A DNA stretch of 64,000 bases from Takakia lepidozioides (lineage: Eukaryota; Streptophyta; Takakiopsida; Takakiales; Takakiaceae), in contig CM060731.1 of NCBI GenBank assembly GCA_030704615.1, positions 49,786,001 through 49,850,000 of the forward strand, given 5' to 3'. Every line of letters begins with the position of its first letter. Position 1 is the stretch's first letter. The position numbers and the translations under genes were made by a program. This document shows positions 52,806-64,000 of the stretch, piece by piece. The notes below the pieces were generated by a model. That model was not told the DNA's origin. It made no database searches and was given only the letters and a program-made list of their open reading frames with translations.

Positions 52806-55140
52806 TACTTGTGCTGTCTTCCTTTCAATCTAATTTGAGAGGTTAACACTTCCAACACAATCCTCCAACTGCATAACTCCCAACTTGCCAATCCAGGAAT
52901 TGTGTCTGTGGTATGCCTCTCTCTTGCTCTTCTGCCTGGCATGAATCCAACCAACTAGATGTTTATGGGACTCTCCATAGAGACTAGAGAGGCAAGACAA
53001 CACACTCAGATCAAAATCAACTACAAGAACTTACACGCATTTACTTCATCCACAACATAGCTGTGGTGGGTGGAAAAGTTCATCCAAGTGGAGGTTGATT
53101 GTTGATTCTCGTTCCTTCAAGGTGACAATCAAGTCATCCATCCAACCCTAATGCCACCAGTCCAAGTTGATAACGTAACTGGTTAGGTGGCATAACGGCC
53201 CAAGGCAGCGGCCAACAAGGTAACGGATCACGTCCGTTGAATCATTCCGTTCCGTTACTCCTTTTTCCTGATAGCAACTGCAAAGACAGAAAATATCCAC
53301 GGTACTTGACAAGACAGAAAAAACTGGATCAGTTCCATAAATGATTGGTTGTTGTGAATTGAATATCCAGATGTAATGTATAAGATGTTGATAAAAATGA
53401 TGGGCTGTAAGAATTCTGCTGTGCAGCTGTACACTGTAATGGCCTCCTCACAGACCCAACATTCAACTTGTCCAAATTTTGTTGAAAAGAGAGGGAACTG
53501 AGAAGAGAAGAAGTCAGAAGCGTAGATTGAAAGCTTCAGTTATCAGGCGAGTTGCGTGCTTCATAGATCCAGGGTGCAGAGTGAAGGAAGCAAAAGGAAT
53601 GACTGCAGGGAATGAATGTTCTTTCATCAATGAATGTTCCTTCATGAAAAGCCTGACTGGAGGTGGTTAAAATGCATGTGAGGCTCTTTACATGGCTTGT
53701 ACTCTCCCTACCCACTCCCAGAAGTCCTTACTGAATCCACCAGAGTGCCGTGAGGTAGAAACACCCAAATATGAGCAGGTCTCAAAATGGACCCCTATTT
53801 TTGGGGTGTAAAGTGGTCCCGCCTGCCCATAAATGGCGACCTTACTGCCAACGGGCTGATTTAGGTTCCTTCATGGGCATTGTGGGCCCCATGGTGCTTT
53901 GTTAGATGAACAAAAACGTACTGAATACTGTGACCAGCGTATTTGCCAAATGGAGGCCTTTTATAGGATACCTTTTGCTCATGTGGGCCGAGCTCTTGGG
54001 TGAGTTATTCGGCCATTTCAAGTGCACATCTCGTGCATATCAGGTCACATGTAGGCTTCATATTAGATAATATTTCAGTGAGTTATGGTACCCTCTATAG
54101 CTCAGGCATAGCATTTTTGTGCCCTGTCACTTTGATAATATATATCAATTAGCCACTTCGTCCAAAATTCATGCAATTCAAACCACAAGCTGTTTGTTCG
54201 ATTGCTCATCCAGTCATATAATTTTTCCCCTTACTGCACCAATTGTACGGGCATATCTGCTTAAGCGCTCACATTTGGGTGTAACTACCTTAAGTGCAGT
54301 TGACCTTCGTTTTGGCCCCCAGTATGGCATACCGTTTGTTCGCTTCCACTTATCAAGTTTGATCAGTTGCTTTGCATACACCAGTCACCAGTGCATACAC
54401 CAGGTAGCCAGGTAGACAGAGTCTGTTGGGGATGTGCAGAATGTCTTCACATCACGCTATAATGGACTCAACTGAAAGGGAATTATACTGAAAGCCCACA
54501 AGGACACGGGAGACAGTGAGCAGATCAGTTACAAGAGGCCGGTCCCCAACTTGAACTTACAAAGATGCCTGCACCAGCGGTTGTAAGCTGGGCCCAACCA
54601 TCAGGTGTGGGTCATGCCGTCATCCTCACCTTCAAAACTCAACCGATGAGAGGGAGATTTGAAGTGAATCCGAGTATGCTTTTGAAGTTACGAGGGCCTC
54701 GAGTCGCATAAGTTAGCCGCAGATCGAAAAGGCGCTTCATACCACTCAGACTACGAATGGTGGGGAGCATGGCGAATGATGGTAGGGTTGCTGGCAGCGT
54801 CAAAAAAGCTGCTCTTGGTCTCTAATAGAGGGGGACAGGGTCCTAGAAGAGCCCAGTGTACCTGTGATTGTCTGCAAGATATTGTGTGCATCGTGATGGA
54901 CAATTCTACAACAGGGTCCTTTTCCTTTCCCACTGTTGTACCACCACAGGACGTCCGACCACTTCATGAACCATCTGCACCCAGGAAACCCCAGAGTTAT
55001 CCTTGACAAAATGCTCATATAATTGACACTGTACCAGCCCCCCTCCATTAATTACTCCCTCTGCACCTGGTCCCCCCCTTCCACTTCCGTGTGCAACTAC
55101 TGCCTTCTGATTGTCCATCATGCGTCCACCGTCCAACAAA

Positions 55141-55146
<6 letters not shown>
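52806..55146. other. Intergenic stretch, nothing recognised
   Basis: No coding signal. At 53,600-53,645 GAATGTTC(T/C)TTCAT(C/G)A is duplicated locally. Confidence 0.4.

Positions 55147-55173
<27 letters not shown>
55147..55173 (+). repeat. (CT)n microsatellite
   Basis: About 13 uninterrupted CT dinucleotides. CT/GA tracts are frequent near plant transcription starts, but no gene is assigned here. Confidence 0.95.
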
Positions 55174-55309
55174 ATGTGGTGAGGCTTGTGTGCCTCATCA
55201 CCTTTTCCCTGAGCAACATGATTGTTCACAGAACGCTACTTAGACTCTCTTCTGCTTCTTCGTATTAACACCCTCACCACCAAATAGTATTCATCCCGCC
55301 ATACATCCA

Positions 55310-55660
55310 TGAGACGGATGCGAGTCAAGGGGAGACGGCCGTGTCCGGCACCCCAACTAGAATCACAGGCTGCGCTGGACGGGCGTCCGTCAGCGCACGA
55401 AACGGACGAAAAGTCGTCCATACCGCCCCGTCGACGTCGATCGTCCGTCGGTGCCTGAACGTTAGGTGACGCGTCCATTTTTCAGATCCATCTCCAGATA
55501 CGCTACCCCACCAATACATACACGTACACGTACAGTATAGCAGGTACAGGGTGCCACCTTGGCCCTGCTAAATCCCGGGTACGCGTACCCGTTGGACGGA
55601 GGGGTGAAGGCGGCGGTGGATGAATGTACACGTCCGTCGCCGTCGTCGTCGCCAGGCTGT
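55310..55660. promoter_or_regulatory. CpG-rich patch 1
   Basis: Dense CG dinucleotides (CGTCCGTCGG, CGTCGACGTCGATCG, GACGCGTCC) in a genome stretch otherwise poor in CG. Such patches usually mark DNA kept free of methylation, often a promoter. No flanking gene could be assigned. Confidence 0.4.
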
Positions 55661-56509
55661 GCATTTATAGTCAAACCATCAATTTTGGGTTGGTACTAAT
55701 TACGGCCTCCTACTTACTAACTAACTTACTACAATAACTAACGACAACTGTTTTGTATCCACAAGAAGTTGGGTTTCGCCTTTTTTCATCCCATCTCATC
55801 TATGCATACATACATTTGAAGGAATTTGTAATTTATCTGCGATTATATAAATATTTTTTATAACTATTATTATTTGAAAGGTAAGGAAAAATAAATTTCA
55901 AATAAATTTTCCAGGGCTACAATCCCCCTGTTGATTAACAAAAACAATTATCATTACTGCAACAGTAAAGGGGTGGGTATTATTTAAAAATAATTTGTTT
56001 TTTGCTCCATTCAGGAGGCTCACTGACTGGGGTGTGTGTGCCTCTATGGTGTACCAACGGGGTTTTAATTTTTTTCCCCAAATAAACTTAATTAAACTCT
56101 CCCAGGGCCTCCGTCCCCTGTTCATTTAAAAAACAAAAAAAACAATTAAATAAAATAAAACAAATCGTATTGAATTGCTTTCCCCTCAATGGGTTGTGCT
56201 GGGAGCAGCATGCTCTGTAATATGCTGGAAATTTATCTTTTTATTTTTTTTGCTTCCAAGGAAACCTATTTCACAATTTTGGTTGGACATTTTTATAAGA
56301 AATGGTAAGAATTTCTCCGATCAAATATGGAAATACTGAACCCGCCGTACATTTAGGCCTATACTAGGTACTAGTATTTTGCATTAGATCGACCTCGGAT
56401 TTGAATTGCAAAGTGATGAATGAATGATGAATGAATGATGAATGAAAGTGCGGTAAGTAATGATGACGGAGAGATGACGGGAGGGGGAAGGGATTATGGA
56501 GAGTAATGA

Positions 56510-56815
56510 GAGACTTAACGACGGCACGTGCCGAATTAACTAACGGACGGTACCGACGAAGCCGTCAATGCACGCGCGCCCATTCCGAGCCCATCATCGG
56601 TCGTCACCCCCCTTAAGACTATATTAATCCTCCGCTTTGCCCTTTTCGCACGTGCCCCAATTATCCCATAACGGTTTCCGCCGCCTGGCCCGGGCAGACC
56701 CGATGAAACGGCGGCGCCGTGGATGAACGTACCCCGACCAGGACGGAGATGGATGGTTGACGCCGATGAGAGGACGTGGATATGGATGAACGGCATTAAA
56801 TGAACGGACGTAGAA
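56510..56815. promoter_or_regulatory. CpG-rich patch 2
   Basis: A second CG-dense block (ACGGCACGTGCCG, ACGCGCGCCC, GGCGGCGCCGTGG) including a CACGTG G-box core. It could be a promoter or leader of an unrecognised gene. The tract just before it (56,410-56,455) is a GAATGAATGATGA repeat. Confidence 0.4.
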
Positions 56816-57228
56816 TTCAAATCAGGGATGTCCTTTTTCGCAGCAAGCTCACGAGTTCCACAGTGGCGTGATTAGCAGAGTGATTAGGGCAGAGCGAGTA
56901 CTAAGTACTTGGTGTCGTCCATCACTCTCGACACTAAGTAAGTACAAGTTCTGCTGCTCGTGCTATGCACTTGGCGAACCCTAATAAAAATCCCACGCAG
57001 ATGCTTGAGATCTCTCACAATTCTGAGCTCGGGGTGTCTCTGGAGTGTCTCTTCTCACATTATTGTGAAGGGGGATGAGGTGAATGCGGAGAAGGGGAGA
57101 GGGAGGGGGACAGAGGGGCGCCGACAGCACAGCGCCAAATGCAGCAGCTGCAGAGCGCGTGCTGGCCACAAAGCACACGCCCGCTTCGCTCTCTCCATCT
57201 AGACTCTCGACTCTCGCACACCAGGGAC

Positions 57229-57263
57229 CACACACACACAGACACACATAGACACACACACAT
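57229..57263 (+). repeat. (CA)n imperfect microsatellite
   Basis: CACACACACACAGACACACATAGACACACACACA, interrupted dinucleotide repeat. Confidence 0.9.
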
Positions 57264-57930
57264 GTGTGGGATATGGAGGATGGAAAGCAAAGTCAGCCTG
57301 CTTAGCAGACAATGAAGGGGTGGTAAAGTAGTAAGTAAGAGTGTGATGAGAGTCGAGGAGCACATGTTGGGTGGGGTGTCAGGCTGCTGCGTGAACCAAA
57401 TCCGTGGACTCTACGAGAGCCTGCTAACCTAATTGGGGTAATGAATGATGCGAGATCGGAAGGTGCTGCGATGCTTTGATTTGAGAAGTTTGTGGATGGC
57501 GATGTTGGAAGTGGGTTGTATTCATCATTGTAAGAAAGATGATGGAAGAAGGACGGGATGGTGATCATGAAGGAGACCGACAATGACTATGTGAATGATG
57601 AACATACATCGCACTGGCTGTGGTTTCATGCTTGGCATAGATGGGAAGGATATGGGCATAGTGCTGGCATGGGCATGGTGTGGTGGGAAGATGGCATTTC
57701 CATGCAGCTCACTGGGCTAATAAGTAAACAAAACTTGGTGGGGAAAGTTTTGGTCCTGGACAGAGTCATAATTAGAACTTTTTAGGAGGAAAAAAAGGCA
57801 AGAGAACATTCTTACCGTGCAGTGTGTGAAAAGCTGATCTTCTGCTATCGCATTCAATTGTGAAACTGAAGGCAGGAAAGTTGCTAGCCTATGAAGCGAA
57901 TCAGCAAACTTGGAAAGTTCAAAGGTCTGC

Positions 57931-58083
57931 TCAAGTTCCATGGAGTATATAGGATCCATAGAATCTGCAAAGCTGAGAACGGCTTGCAAAACGGCTGCTG
58001 ATGAACGGCTGAACGTTGGAGGAGGCTGCTGCTTGAGCTGCAAGCAGGCATGCCAACAGACCCAACTTCTTGAACCACCACAT
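57931..58083 (-). CDS. Possible first exon with signal peptide, gene unassigned
   Basis: From an ATG at 58,083 on minus the frame starts MWWFKKLGLLACLLAA followed by small residues, a textbook secretory signal peptide, and stays open for 50 codons to a TGA at 57,931. A donor-like CACG|GTAAGAA lies further on at about 57,815-57,825 in a different frame. No downstream exon could be joined. It may be the start of a small secreted protein gene, or a chance hydrophobic run. Confidence 0.3.
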   Translation of the reverse strand: MWWFKKLGLLACLLAAQAAASSNVQPFISSRFASRSQLCRFYGSYILHGT

Positions 58084-58102
58084 CTCTCTTCCTGCTAAGC
58101 AC

Positions 58103-60511
58103 CTTTGGCTATTTAGACGTTAATTAGTGGGTCTGTTAGTATGTGCGATATTTTTCGTTTCTGAGTTTTCTAGATAACACGGGTCATTTTTCCCAGAACT
58201 GAGCTCCAATATTGAAACATAAAGGCCAAAGCACAGGACTCGCCTATGATTTGAAGGGGCGTGTAGCAGGAGCACCATAAAAGGTAATCAAAGTTGGAAG
58301 CTGACAATGTAGTTCATGATTACCCTTTGTGAATGGGTCCTTTTCACACACTCTCTATACCAAGACAACCGATTGAAGGTCAACATGTCCAACAAAACAA
58401 CTTTACACTGGGGATTGGCAATGACAAAAGTCTTTCGACAACCCAAGTATAGAGATGAGGAGAGCAACCCACTATATGATATTCACTTCAATATTGCAAG
58501 AGAGGATTCACAATCGCAAGATTCATCAATGCATACACTGAGAACTTGCTCGAATAGAAATAGAAACTAATAAGTGACACATGAGTGTCAACATAGAGAG
58601 TGAAGCTCCATCTAATTTTATGGGCATCATCTTTATCGGCGTGTAGAAGTAGAAATTGAGTCGGCAATCTTCCAAAGTTTTGTGGACTTGAGAGAAAATC
58701 AGAGGGCTGGGAATGCATCCCCAGATACTTCCATCCAGCGATGCTGAATTATAAACGTGGAGCCCTAGGAGGCAAGGAAAAAGGAGCTTTCTGTTGAGAT
58801 TTATACATTAGGAAAGTTGAAAGACCCAGCTCTTAAATAAGGAATGATTAAACTATAAAGAGTTTTAACTTACTTGGAGGTGGTCTTTATGATGGGATGG
58901 CCAAAAGATATGGTGATGTAATATCTTCGCTTCAGAATGAGTGGACTTGTAGTGTGGACTGGACCTATTTATTGACAAGCCCGAAGGTTGGCTATAATGG
59001 GACAAATAACTACCAATCGGACTACTATGTAGGCTGCATACACATGATTGTAAGCGACTTGTCTTGTGGAGGAGCGGCGAGAGCAAGTTCCTGTAGTCCG
59101 AGTAGCATAGGCATGTCAGGTGAAGATCTTCAGCCTTGTAAGCAGAGCTCGTTCATATCGTGCTCAGAATAATATGAGATCAAGATTGAAAGATGGGTTT
59201 CACGATGATTGGATGGTTCTACAAGATTTCTTTAATGGGACTGTGAACAGAACTAAATCCATCAATCTTGAGAGACTGAGCCCTCACTTCGATTCTTTGA
59301 ATGCACTTCAGTTGTGAGGGAGGCGGCCAGTTATGGTGTGTCTGGGCAATTTGGAGTGAGCCTATACATGTTATTGAATGGATTGAAGAGCACCAGCCTG
59401 GTTCATTCACACCAACAAACAATGACTTAATGATGAACTTATGATTCAGGATTTGGGGGTTTCAAGTTTCATCTTTCCAGAGTGTCACATGAAGCATAAT
59501 CTCTACTAGTTAGAAAGAGTGAACAAGTCGAATGCAATGATGCAGTAGTGGGTGAACAAGAGCCCTCTCTCTCTTGCACTCTCACAGCCAGAGACTGGAT
59601 GCAGGCTGGTGTGCCTTTGGACTATTGCTCAATCCACATACCCCCACTTGGCCTGCAGCATTGCAATATGCATCAATGCTCCTTCCTCGCACCCTGCCTG
59701 TCTATCTATCTATCTATCTATCTATGTGTTGTGTGCCTGTGTACCTGTCCATCTACCCACACTTACTGTCGGGGGCTTACTAACTAGCCACACTCACTCA
59801 GTTGCAACGATTGTCTAAGAATTGCAGTATTGATAGATCTTTCTTTAATTGTGACTCGGGAGGAAGCCCAGTAATGATCAAATCTCTCAACTATACAACG
59901 AAAAACTTATAACTGATAACAAGTCACAGGGATAAAGAGAAACGGAGGAATGGAAACAACGATGCACAGATGATACTTTGGTGGATGAAAGGGCTCTTTG
60001 TAAAGATACAACATAGTCTCTGTGCTTGCCCTAAAACCGAGGAAATTAAGGAACAATGACTGAGTAGTGAATGTGGCAAGCCTTGGCAGGTTTTACAGTA
60101 ACTGCTTGGAATGTCTTGGATAACATGTGCACCGTCAAAGCCCTGATGATTCGGCATGGCAATGTCTACACTTCGCATGCTTTTCAATTGTGCAAACTGG
60201 GATGTGTGAAACCTTAAATCATAGTTCGCGCTGAGAGAAACGTGAGAGAGAGATACAAGGTGTTGCTGTGAAGAGATTGAACAGCTCGGCTTTACAAACG
60301 AGGCACATGAAGATGAGCATGTATGAATTCACGCAACGCAAAAGTTAGCAGACTAGAGGGCCTGGACTCGGAAGAACAATGAGACAACATGCCAGTTTCC
60401 TGCTCAACTTATTTCTTGTGGTTGGAGGGAAAGCTTTCCTCCGATTGATGGAACAGCAGCTGAAGATCTACATTATATTAAACCACAGACTTCCGTGAGG
60501 AGAGGGACTCG
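58103..60511. other. Intergenic stretch, nothing recognised
   Basis: No assignable gene. Contains a (TCTA)n repeat at 59,701-59,725. Confidence 0.4.
59701..59725 (+). repeat. (TCTA)n microsatellite
   Basis: Six uninterrupted TCTA units. Confidence 0.95.
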
Positions 60512-60816
60512 TTATCTACAAAAATTGGCAGATTTGAATCTGAGAGGATACATGAAGGAGTTGGAATATTCAAACTGGACAATGCCTCCTTGCATCAGGG
60601 GCTTACCCCCGTTCACAAGGCAATCGTTGAATGCAACGCGAGTGAAGGTGTTGGGACTGGGAGGAGGAGACGATGCAAACCAGCCACAGTAGAGGTGGAT
60701 GTTTGACGGAGCACAATCAGACATACAAGTATTGACTATCTGAACACTGTACTGAGGGATGCCCGAAGAGCTATCGCGGCTCTGGGATATGCTAATGTCT
60801 TTGTTTGTGCACATAT
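60512..60816 (-). CDS. TPD1-like secreted cysteine-rich protein, last exon (copy 1)
   Basis: A 3' splice site (TATTGCAG|AT) at 60,816 opens an exon of 101 codons to a stop at 60,512. It carries the TPD1 domain: MCTNKDISISQ, GIPQYSVQIVNTCMSDC, HLYCGWFAS, FNDCLVNGGKP, FEYSNSFMYPLRF and a C-terminal Cys. All conserved cysteines are present. TPD1 of Arabidopsis is the secreted ligand of the EMS1 receptor kinase; relatives act in reproductive cell-fate and growth control. The upstream exons are not secure: a hydrophobic start MKRCLWQLSAGLVTILF at 61,181 (-) is a candidate signal-peptide exon, but I could not join it by clear splice sites. Second closest to copy 2. Confidence 0.8.
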
Positions 60817-61287
60817 CTGCAATATACACCACAAAAATGGACAATCCATTATTCCTCGGACCATCACATGTATACTATACACCCTTCCCCACAGCATGAA
60901 CACTAGTTAGCTTGTTTCTACACATGGGTGTGACGCCATGTTCTATGTGCAATGAAAGCTAGACTTCACTACTCAAATTTCATGTAAAGCATCACTCCTG
61001 AATGCCCAGGTGTCTCTGCCTCTTCGATACATATAAGAAGGAAGAGGTCCGAGCTGGTCAGAAGAAACCAGGGTCTATGTGAGGCCATAAATGAGAACTC
61101 GAGGAAAACAAGTTTCAGCATCAAGGAGCTGAAAAGGATTGTGACGAGGCCAGCACTGAGCTGCCAGAGACAGCGTTTCATGGAGTGGTAGTATGAACGT
61201 AACAACCACCCTCCATGCTACTACTACCAACAAGGAATCGTACACGAAATGCAGACCTCGGTCAAAAATTGCTTTCTTTACATCGCT

Positions 61288-61592
61288 TTATTTGCAAAAA
61301 CTTGCTGATTTGAATCTTAGCGGGTACATGAACGAATTCGCGTATTCGAACCTCACAATGTCTCCATGCCTCAGAGGCTGGCCGCCATTCACAAGGCAGT
61401 CGTTAAATGATATACGCCTAAATGTATTAGGATTGACCAGCAAGGCTGACGCAAACCAGCCACAAAACACATGGATGTCTGAGGGAGCACATTCAGACAT
61501 GCAAGTGTTGACTATCTGCACAACGTATTGCGGTATGCCAGAAGAGCCATCACGGCCCTGGAAAATGCTAATATCTTTGTTTGTGCACATAT
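61288..61592 (-). CDS. TPD1-like secreted cysteine-rich protein, last exon (copy 2)
   Basis: Same architecture as copy 1: acceptor TATTGCAG|AT at 61,592, then MCTNKDISIFQGRDGSSGIP, VVQIVNTCMSECAPSDIHV, FCGWFASALLVNPNTFRRI, FNDCLVNGGQP and FEYANSFMYPLRF, ending SFCK. The acceptor phase equals that of copies 1 and 3. Copies 1 and 2 are more alike than either is to copy 3. N-terminal exons must lie within 61,600-62,590 but I could not identify them, so a loss of the 5' part (pseudogene) is possible. Confidence 0.8.
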
Positions 61593-62599
61593 CTGCAATA
61601 ACGCCACGTGCACAATCATTATTCCTTTGAACACCCACAGATTCCAGTCTCCACAATGAGATATAGACATGGCATCAAGCCCTCTTATTCCAAAGCCCAT
61701 CTCTTTCACCGTAACACATACAGGGAGGATATGGAAAACTTACTATCTAACATTCGACGGTTTGAATATCTGGTCGATATGCCAGCAATCTGCGCCTTCA
61801 CTTTTGAGGTGAGCACAGGGTCTTCCAATGATCGAGTTGAAAGTTTGTGGTCCTCCCCTGCTGACTTGTATCTCCTCTCCAACCCTGCATTCGAGCAAAC
61901 ACAGAATGTGAAGATTGAAGATTTACATGTGCAATCCTATGTACAATAAAAATACAGGCTGGCTGGTCAGGTAAAGATGGATCAATTTGAAGAACAGAAT
62001 CTGCATAGACTTTGCACAAAGTTTCCTAAATGGCACCTGCAGGCATTTATTCCAGGTTCAAGACTGTCATCTTCTAAGGCCATGTCTGGATAAGTACCTA
62101 GTAAGTTGTCGAAGGCTTTGAATGAAGTTCAGATCGGAGTACATTTCCATGGTCAACGGACACACCAACGAGACCGACGAGTAGGCCAGGGTTCACTGTA
62201 TCCAAGGAAATCCAAGACATGCATTCGATTGGGACTGGAGGCGCTAACAACCAAATGGAGGACGATGGCCAGAAGTTCATGGTGGAGGTTCAGACGTAAA
62301 CGTGCTGCTGGGCGACCATTTGTTCAGGAATTCAGTTTGCTGTAAATAACAATCCCTGGTTTCCTTCGAGCGATTAATCTACCAACCAAACTGCGTGTAC
62401 CTTTCCAGAACCTCAACTATGTGAGAACCAGGAAGAACTCAACCACCAAACTGGCTGTTAGCGTTCAGTACGTTTAAGAGTCCAATCCGCTCGATGCGGA
62501 TACTGCAGGTACGAACATCCGAAACATATTTGCAATGTAATATTGGAGAAGAGACATAATGGCCTGGAGAACAATGTCAAAGTAACTGTCTTTATTTCA
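61593..62599. other. Interval between TPD1-like copies 2 and 3
   Basis: Should contain the 5' exons and promoter of copy 2. I see no convincing signal-peptide exon in it. Confidence 0.4.
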
Positions 62600-63551
62600 T
62601 TACCGTTTACATGTGAGAGCGGATTCTACTCTCAGGTTATACTGAAAAGAATTGGCATACTGGAAGGTTATGCTATCACCGTATCTGATTGGTTTGCCAT
62701 CGTTGACAAGACAATCATTGTACTTAAGCCGCCTGAAAACCATAGGATTGACTAATTTGGCTGACGCGAACCATCCACACGCGATATGGACATTGGAGAG
62801 AGGACACCCTACAGTGCAGAGGTTGAAGATCTGAACACTAAAAGTTGGAATGCCGTTGGGGAGAGGGCCTGCCGGACCCTGAGATATGCTTATGTCAAAC
62901 TTTGTACACATTTCTGCAAATGCAAACCAATCTAGAAACCATCAGGCGTCTGGAAAATGAGTCAGTTCAGGAGGTTCTTGAGAGGTTCTGGTTTCTTATC
63001 TAGAGCAGTTTACAAACTGGATAGTTCAGCTGGCTCGGCCAAAATATAATTATGTTGAAACAAATTTGAATGAGGAAGGAGGAACTCACCACCATCTAGC
63101 AGTCTACGATTTGAATACTTTGTTTTTCTCAAAAAATTCGGTGCGTCTTCAGCGCGAAGTAAGCCGTTACTCATATTGCTGCTTGAATTGAAAACTTGTT
63201 CAAGAGACTCAAGTACCTCCTCCAAACCTGCAATGCCATTGCAAGCGATTCACGCGATCAGGAACTGTAAGTTGTACATAATTCAATGATAAGTGATGGA
63301 ACCACGCGCTGGTACTACAAGTACCCCTTCCTAGCTTAATCCGATGTGCTTTCGAACGACTTTCATTGCAAGAGCGCATGACAGCGCCATGAGATGAGGA
63401 CCTCTTCCTCATAGATCACAAGAGGCACTGGCAAGTGCGAACCTGTGTGGTTGTCGGCGCAGGCGATGAGGGGAGATATAATAAGCATTGGACACAGGAG
63501 CGTGACGAGAACCACCCGTGATGATAATATCCGGCCGCAGATGGCACTCAT
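62600..63551 (-). CDS. TPD1-like secreted cysteine-rich protein (copy 3, complete)
   Basis: Three exons on minus: 63,443-63,551, 63,090-63,227 and 62,600-62,913. All introns are GT-AG in phase 1; total 561 nt, 186 residues, the usual size of TPD1 proteins. Exon 1 is a signal peptide (SSRVVLVTLLCPMLIISPLI). Exon 2 is a variable spacer ending in RRLLDG, as in other TPD1 proteins before the mature domain. Exon 3 holds the domain: MCTKFDISISQGPAGPLPNG, IFNLCTVGC, VHIACGWFASAKLVNP, FRRLKYNDCLVNDGKP, FQYANSFQYNLRV, TCKR. It would be secreted and, by family analogy, bind an EMS1-type leucine-rich-repeat receptor kinase. It is closer to the classical TPD1 sequence than copies 1 and 2. Confidence 0.9.
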
Positions 63552-64000
63552 TGCAGTAGCAGCTGTCTGGTGAAGGTTGGAAATAATATAAGCACTCGCC
63601 CCAATAAGAGTGTTGGGAACTGGTCAGATGTCGATACTGGAACGGCACTTGATCCACCCCTTTCCCTTACACCAACTACTTCTTTCTTTCTAACGCACAC
63701 TTCGAGATTCAAGTTTTCCTCAGTCATGACAATGATAGAGACCTATAGCACATCTCTCGCACTCGAAGAAAGAGACAGACAGACAGACACAACGAGAAGA
63801 AAGAAAGGTAAGAGAGAAAGTATATGTCTCTGTGCGAGACTGCAAAGGTAGTTCTACAGATGCGACTTCGTCATCAGTCATGACTAAGAAAGAGAATGTG
63901 GCGATACTTCTCCACGCATGACACGGTGAAGCAGCAGACTCGAAAGAAGAGAGTGGAACCACAGACTCAATATGTAGGAGGTGAGCGTAATCAAGGATCG
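63552..64000. promoter_or_regulatory. Upstream region of TPD1-like copy 3
   Basis: Presumed leader and promoter of the minus-strand copy 3 gene. GA-rich tracts (AAAGAGACAGACAGACAGACA) at 63,770-63,790. No other gene recognised before the window ends. Confidence 0.35.

Noticed and set aside
1-64000. CRISPR arrays, bacterial operons, rRNA genes
   Set aside because: Spliced genes, LTR elements and plant protein families show nuclear plant DNA. No spaced identical repeats of CRISPR type and no rRNA segments were seen.

Overview
The window is nuclear DNA of a land plant. The evidence is a complete DYW-type pentatricopeptide-repeat (PPR) editing-factor gene, a GT47 exostosin gene of the ARAD1 (arabinosyltransferase) type, TPD1-like cysteine-rich ligand genes, a long-form tRNase Z fragment, plant chromoviruses, and AAACCCTAA telo-boxes. 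The style of the PPR gene, the TPD1 cluster and a Ty3/gypsy element carrying a cytosine methyltransferase make a seed-free plant (bryophyte, lycophyte or fern) my best guess. The species cannot be fixed from sequence alone.

Layout. 1-1.8 kb: an unassigned coding-like segment running off the left edge and two PPR pseudogene fragments. 3.79-6.25 kb: an intact PPR-DYW gene (+). 6.93-17.74 kb: a five-exon GT47 gene (-), whose splice phases all agree and give a 472-residue protein. Its first intron is 7.9 kb and holds a decayed LINE (11.0-15.2 kb) and a second, rearranged LINE copy (15.2-16.7 kb). 19-26.8 kb: AT-rich intergenic DNA with two tRNA-derived SINEs, a non-autonomous hAT-like element with terminal inverted repeats and an 8-bp target duplication, and a fold-back repeat patch.

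26.78-41.42 kb is a nest of two Ty3/gypsy retrotransposons. The outer one is a chromovirus (755-bp LTRs, tRNA-Met primer site, gag, protease, start of RT, integrase, chromodomain). It is split by a second gypsy-type element of about 9 kb. That inner element encodes gag with two zinc knuckles, a DSG protease, a C5-cytosine DNA methyltransferase domain between protease and RT, RNase H and integrase remnants, and a C-terminal PHD finger in frame with the integrase tail. Chromatin writer plus chromatin reader in one retrotransposon is the most striking thing in the window. This copy is dead (stops, frameshifts, RT deletion), so any activity would have to be sought in relatives.

42.8-44.4 kb: a truncated tRNase Z long-form pseudogene that keeps its introns. 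45.9-46.3 kb: a probable retroelement tail. 48.1-49.2 kb: three tandem copies of a roughly 355-bp unit, each with a long hairpin whose arms are conserved; they are candidate MIR-type or other small-RNA precursors. 49.2-60.5 kb: no gene I can name, but two CpG-rich patches and several simple repeats. 60.5-63.6 kb: three tandem TPD1-like genes (-). The rightmost is fully modelled (three exons, 186 residues, signal peptide); for the other two only the conserved last exon is secure.

The host genes share no obvious pathway: organelle RNA editing, Golgi cell-wall glycosylation and secreted peptide signalling. The rest is dominated by mobile DNA.
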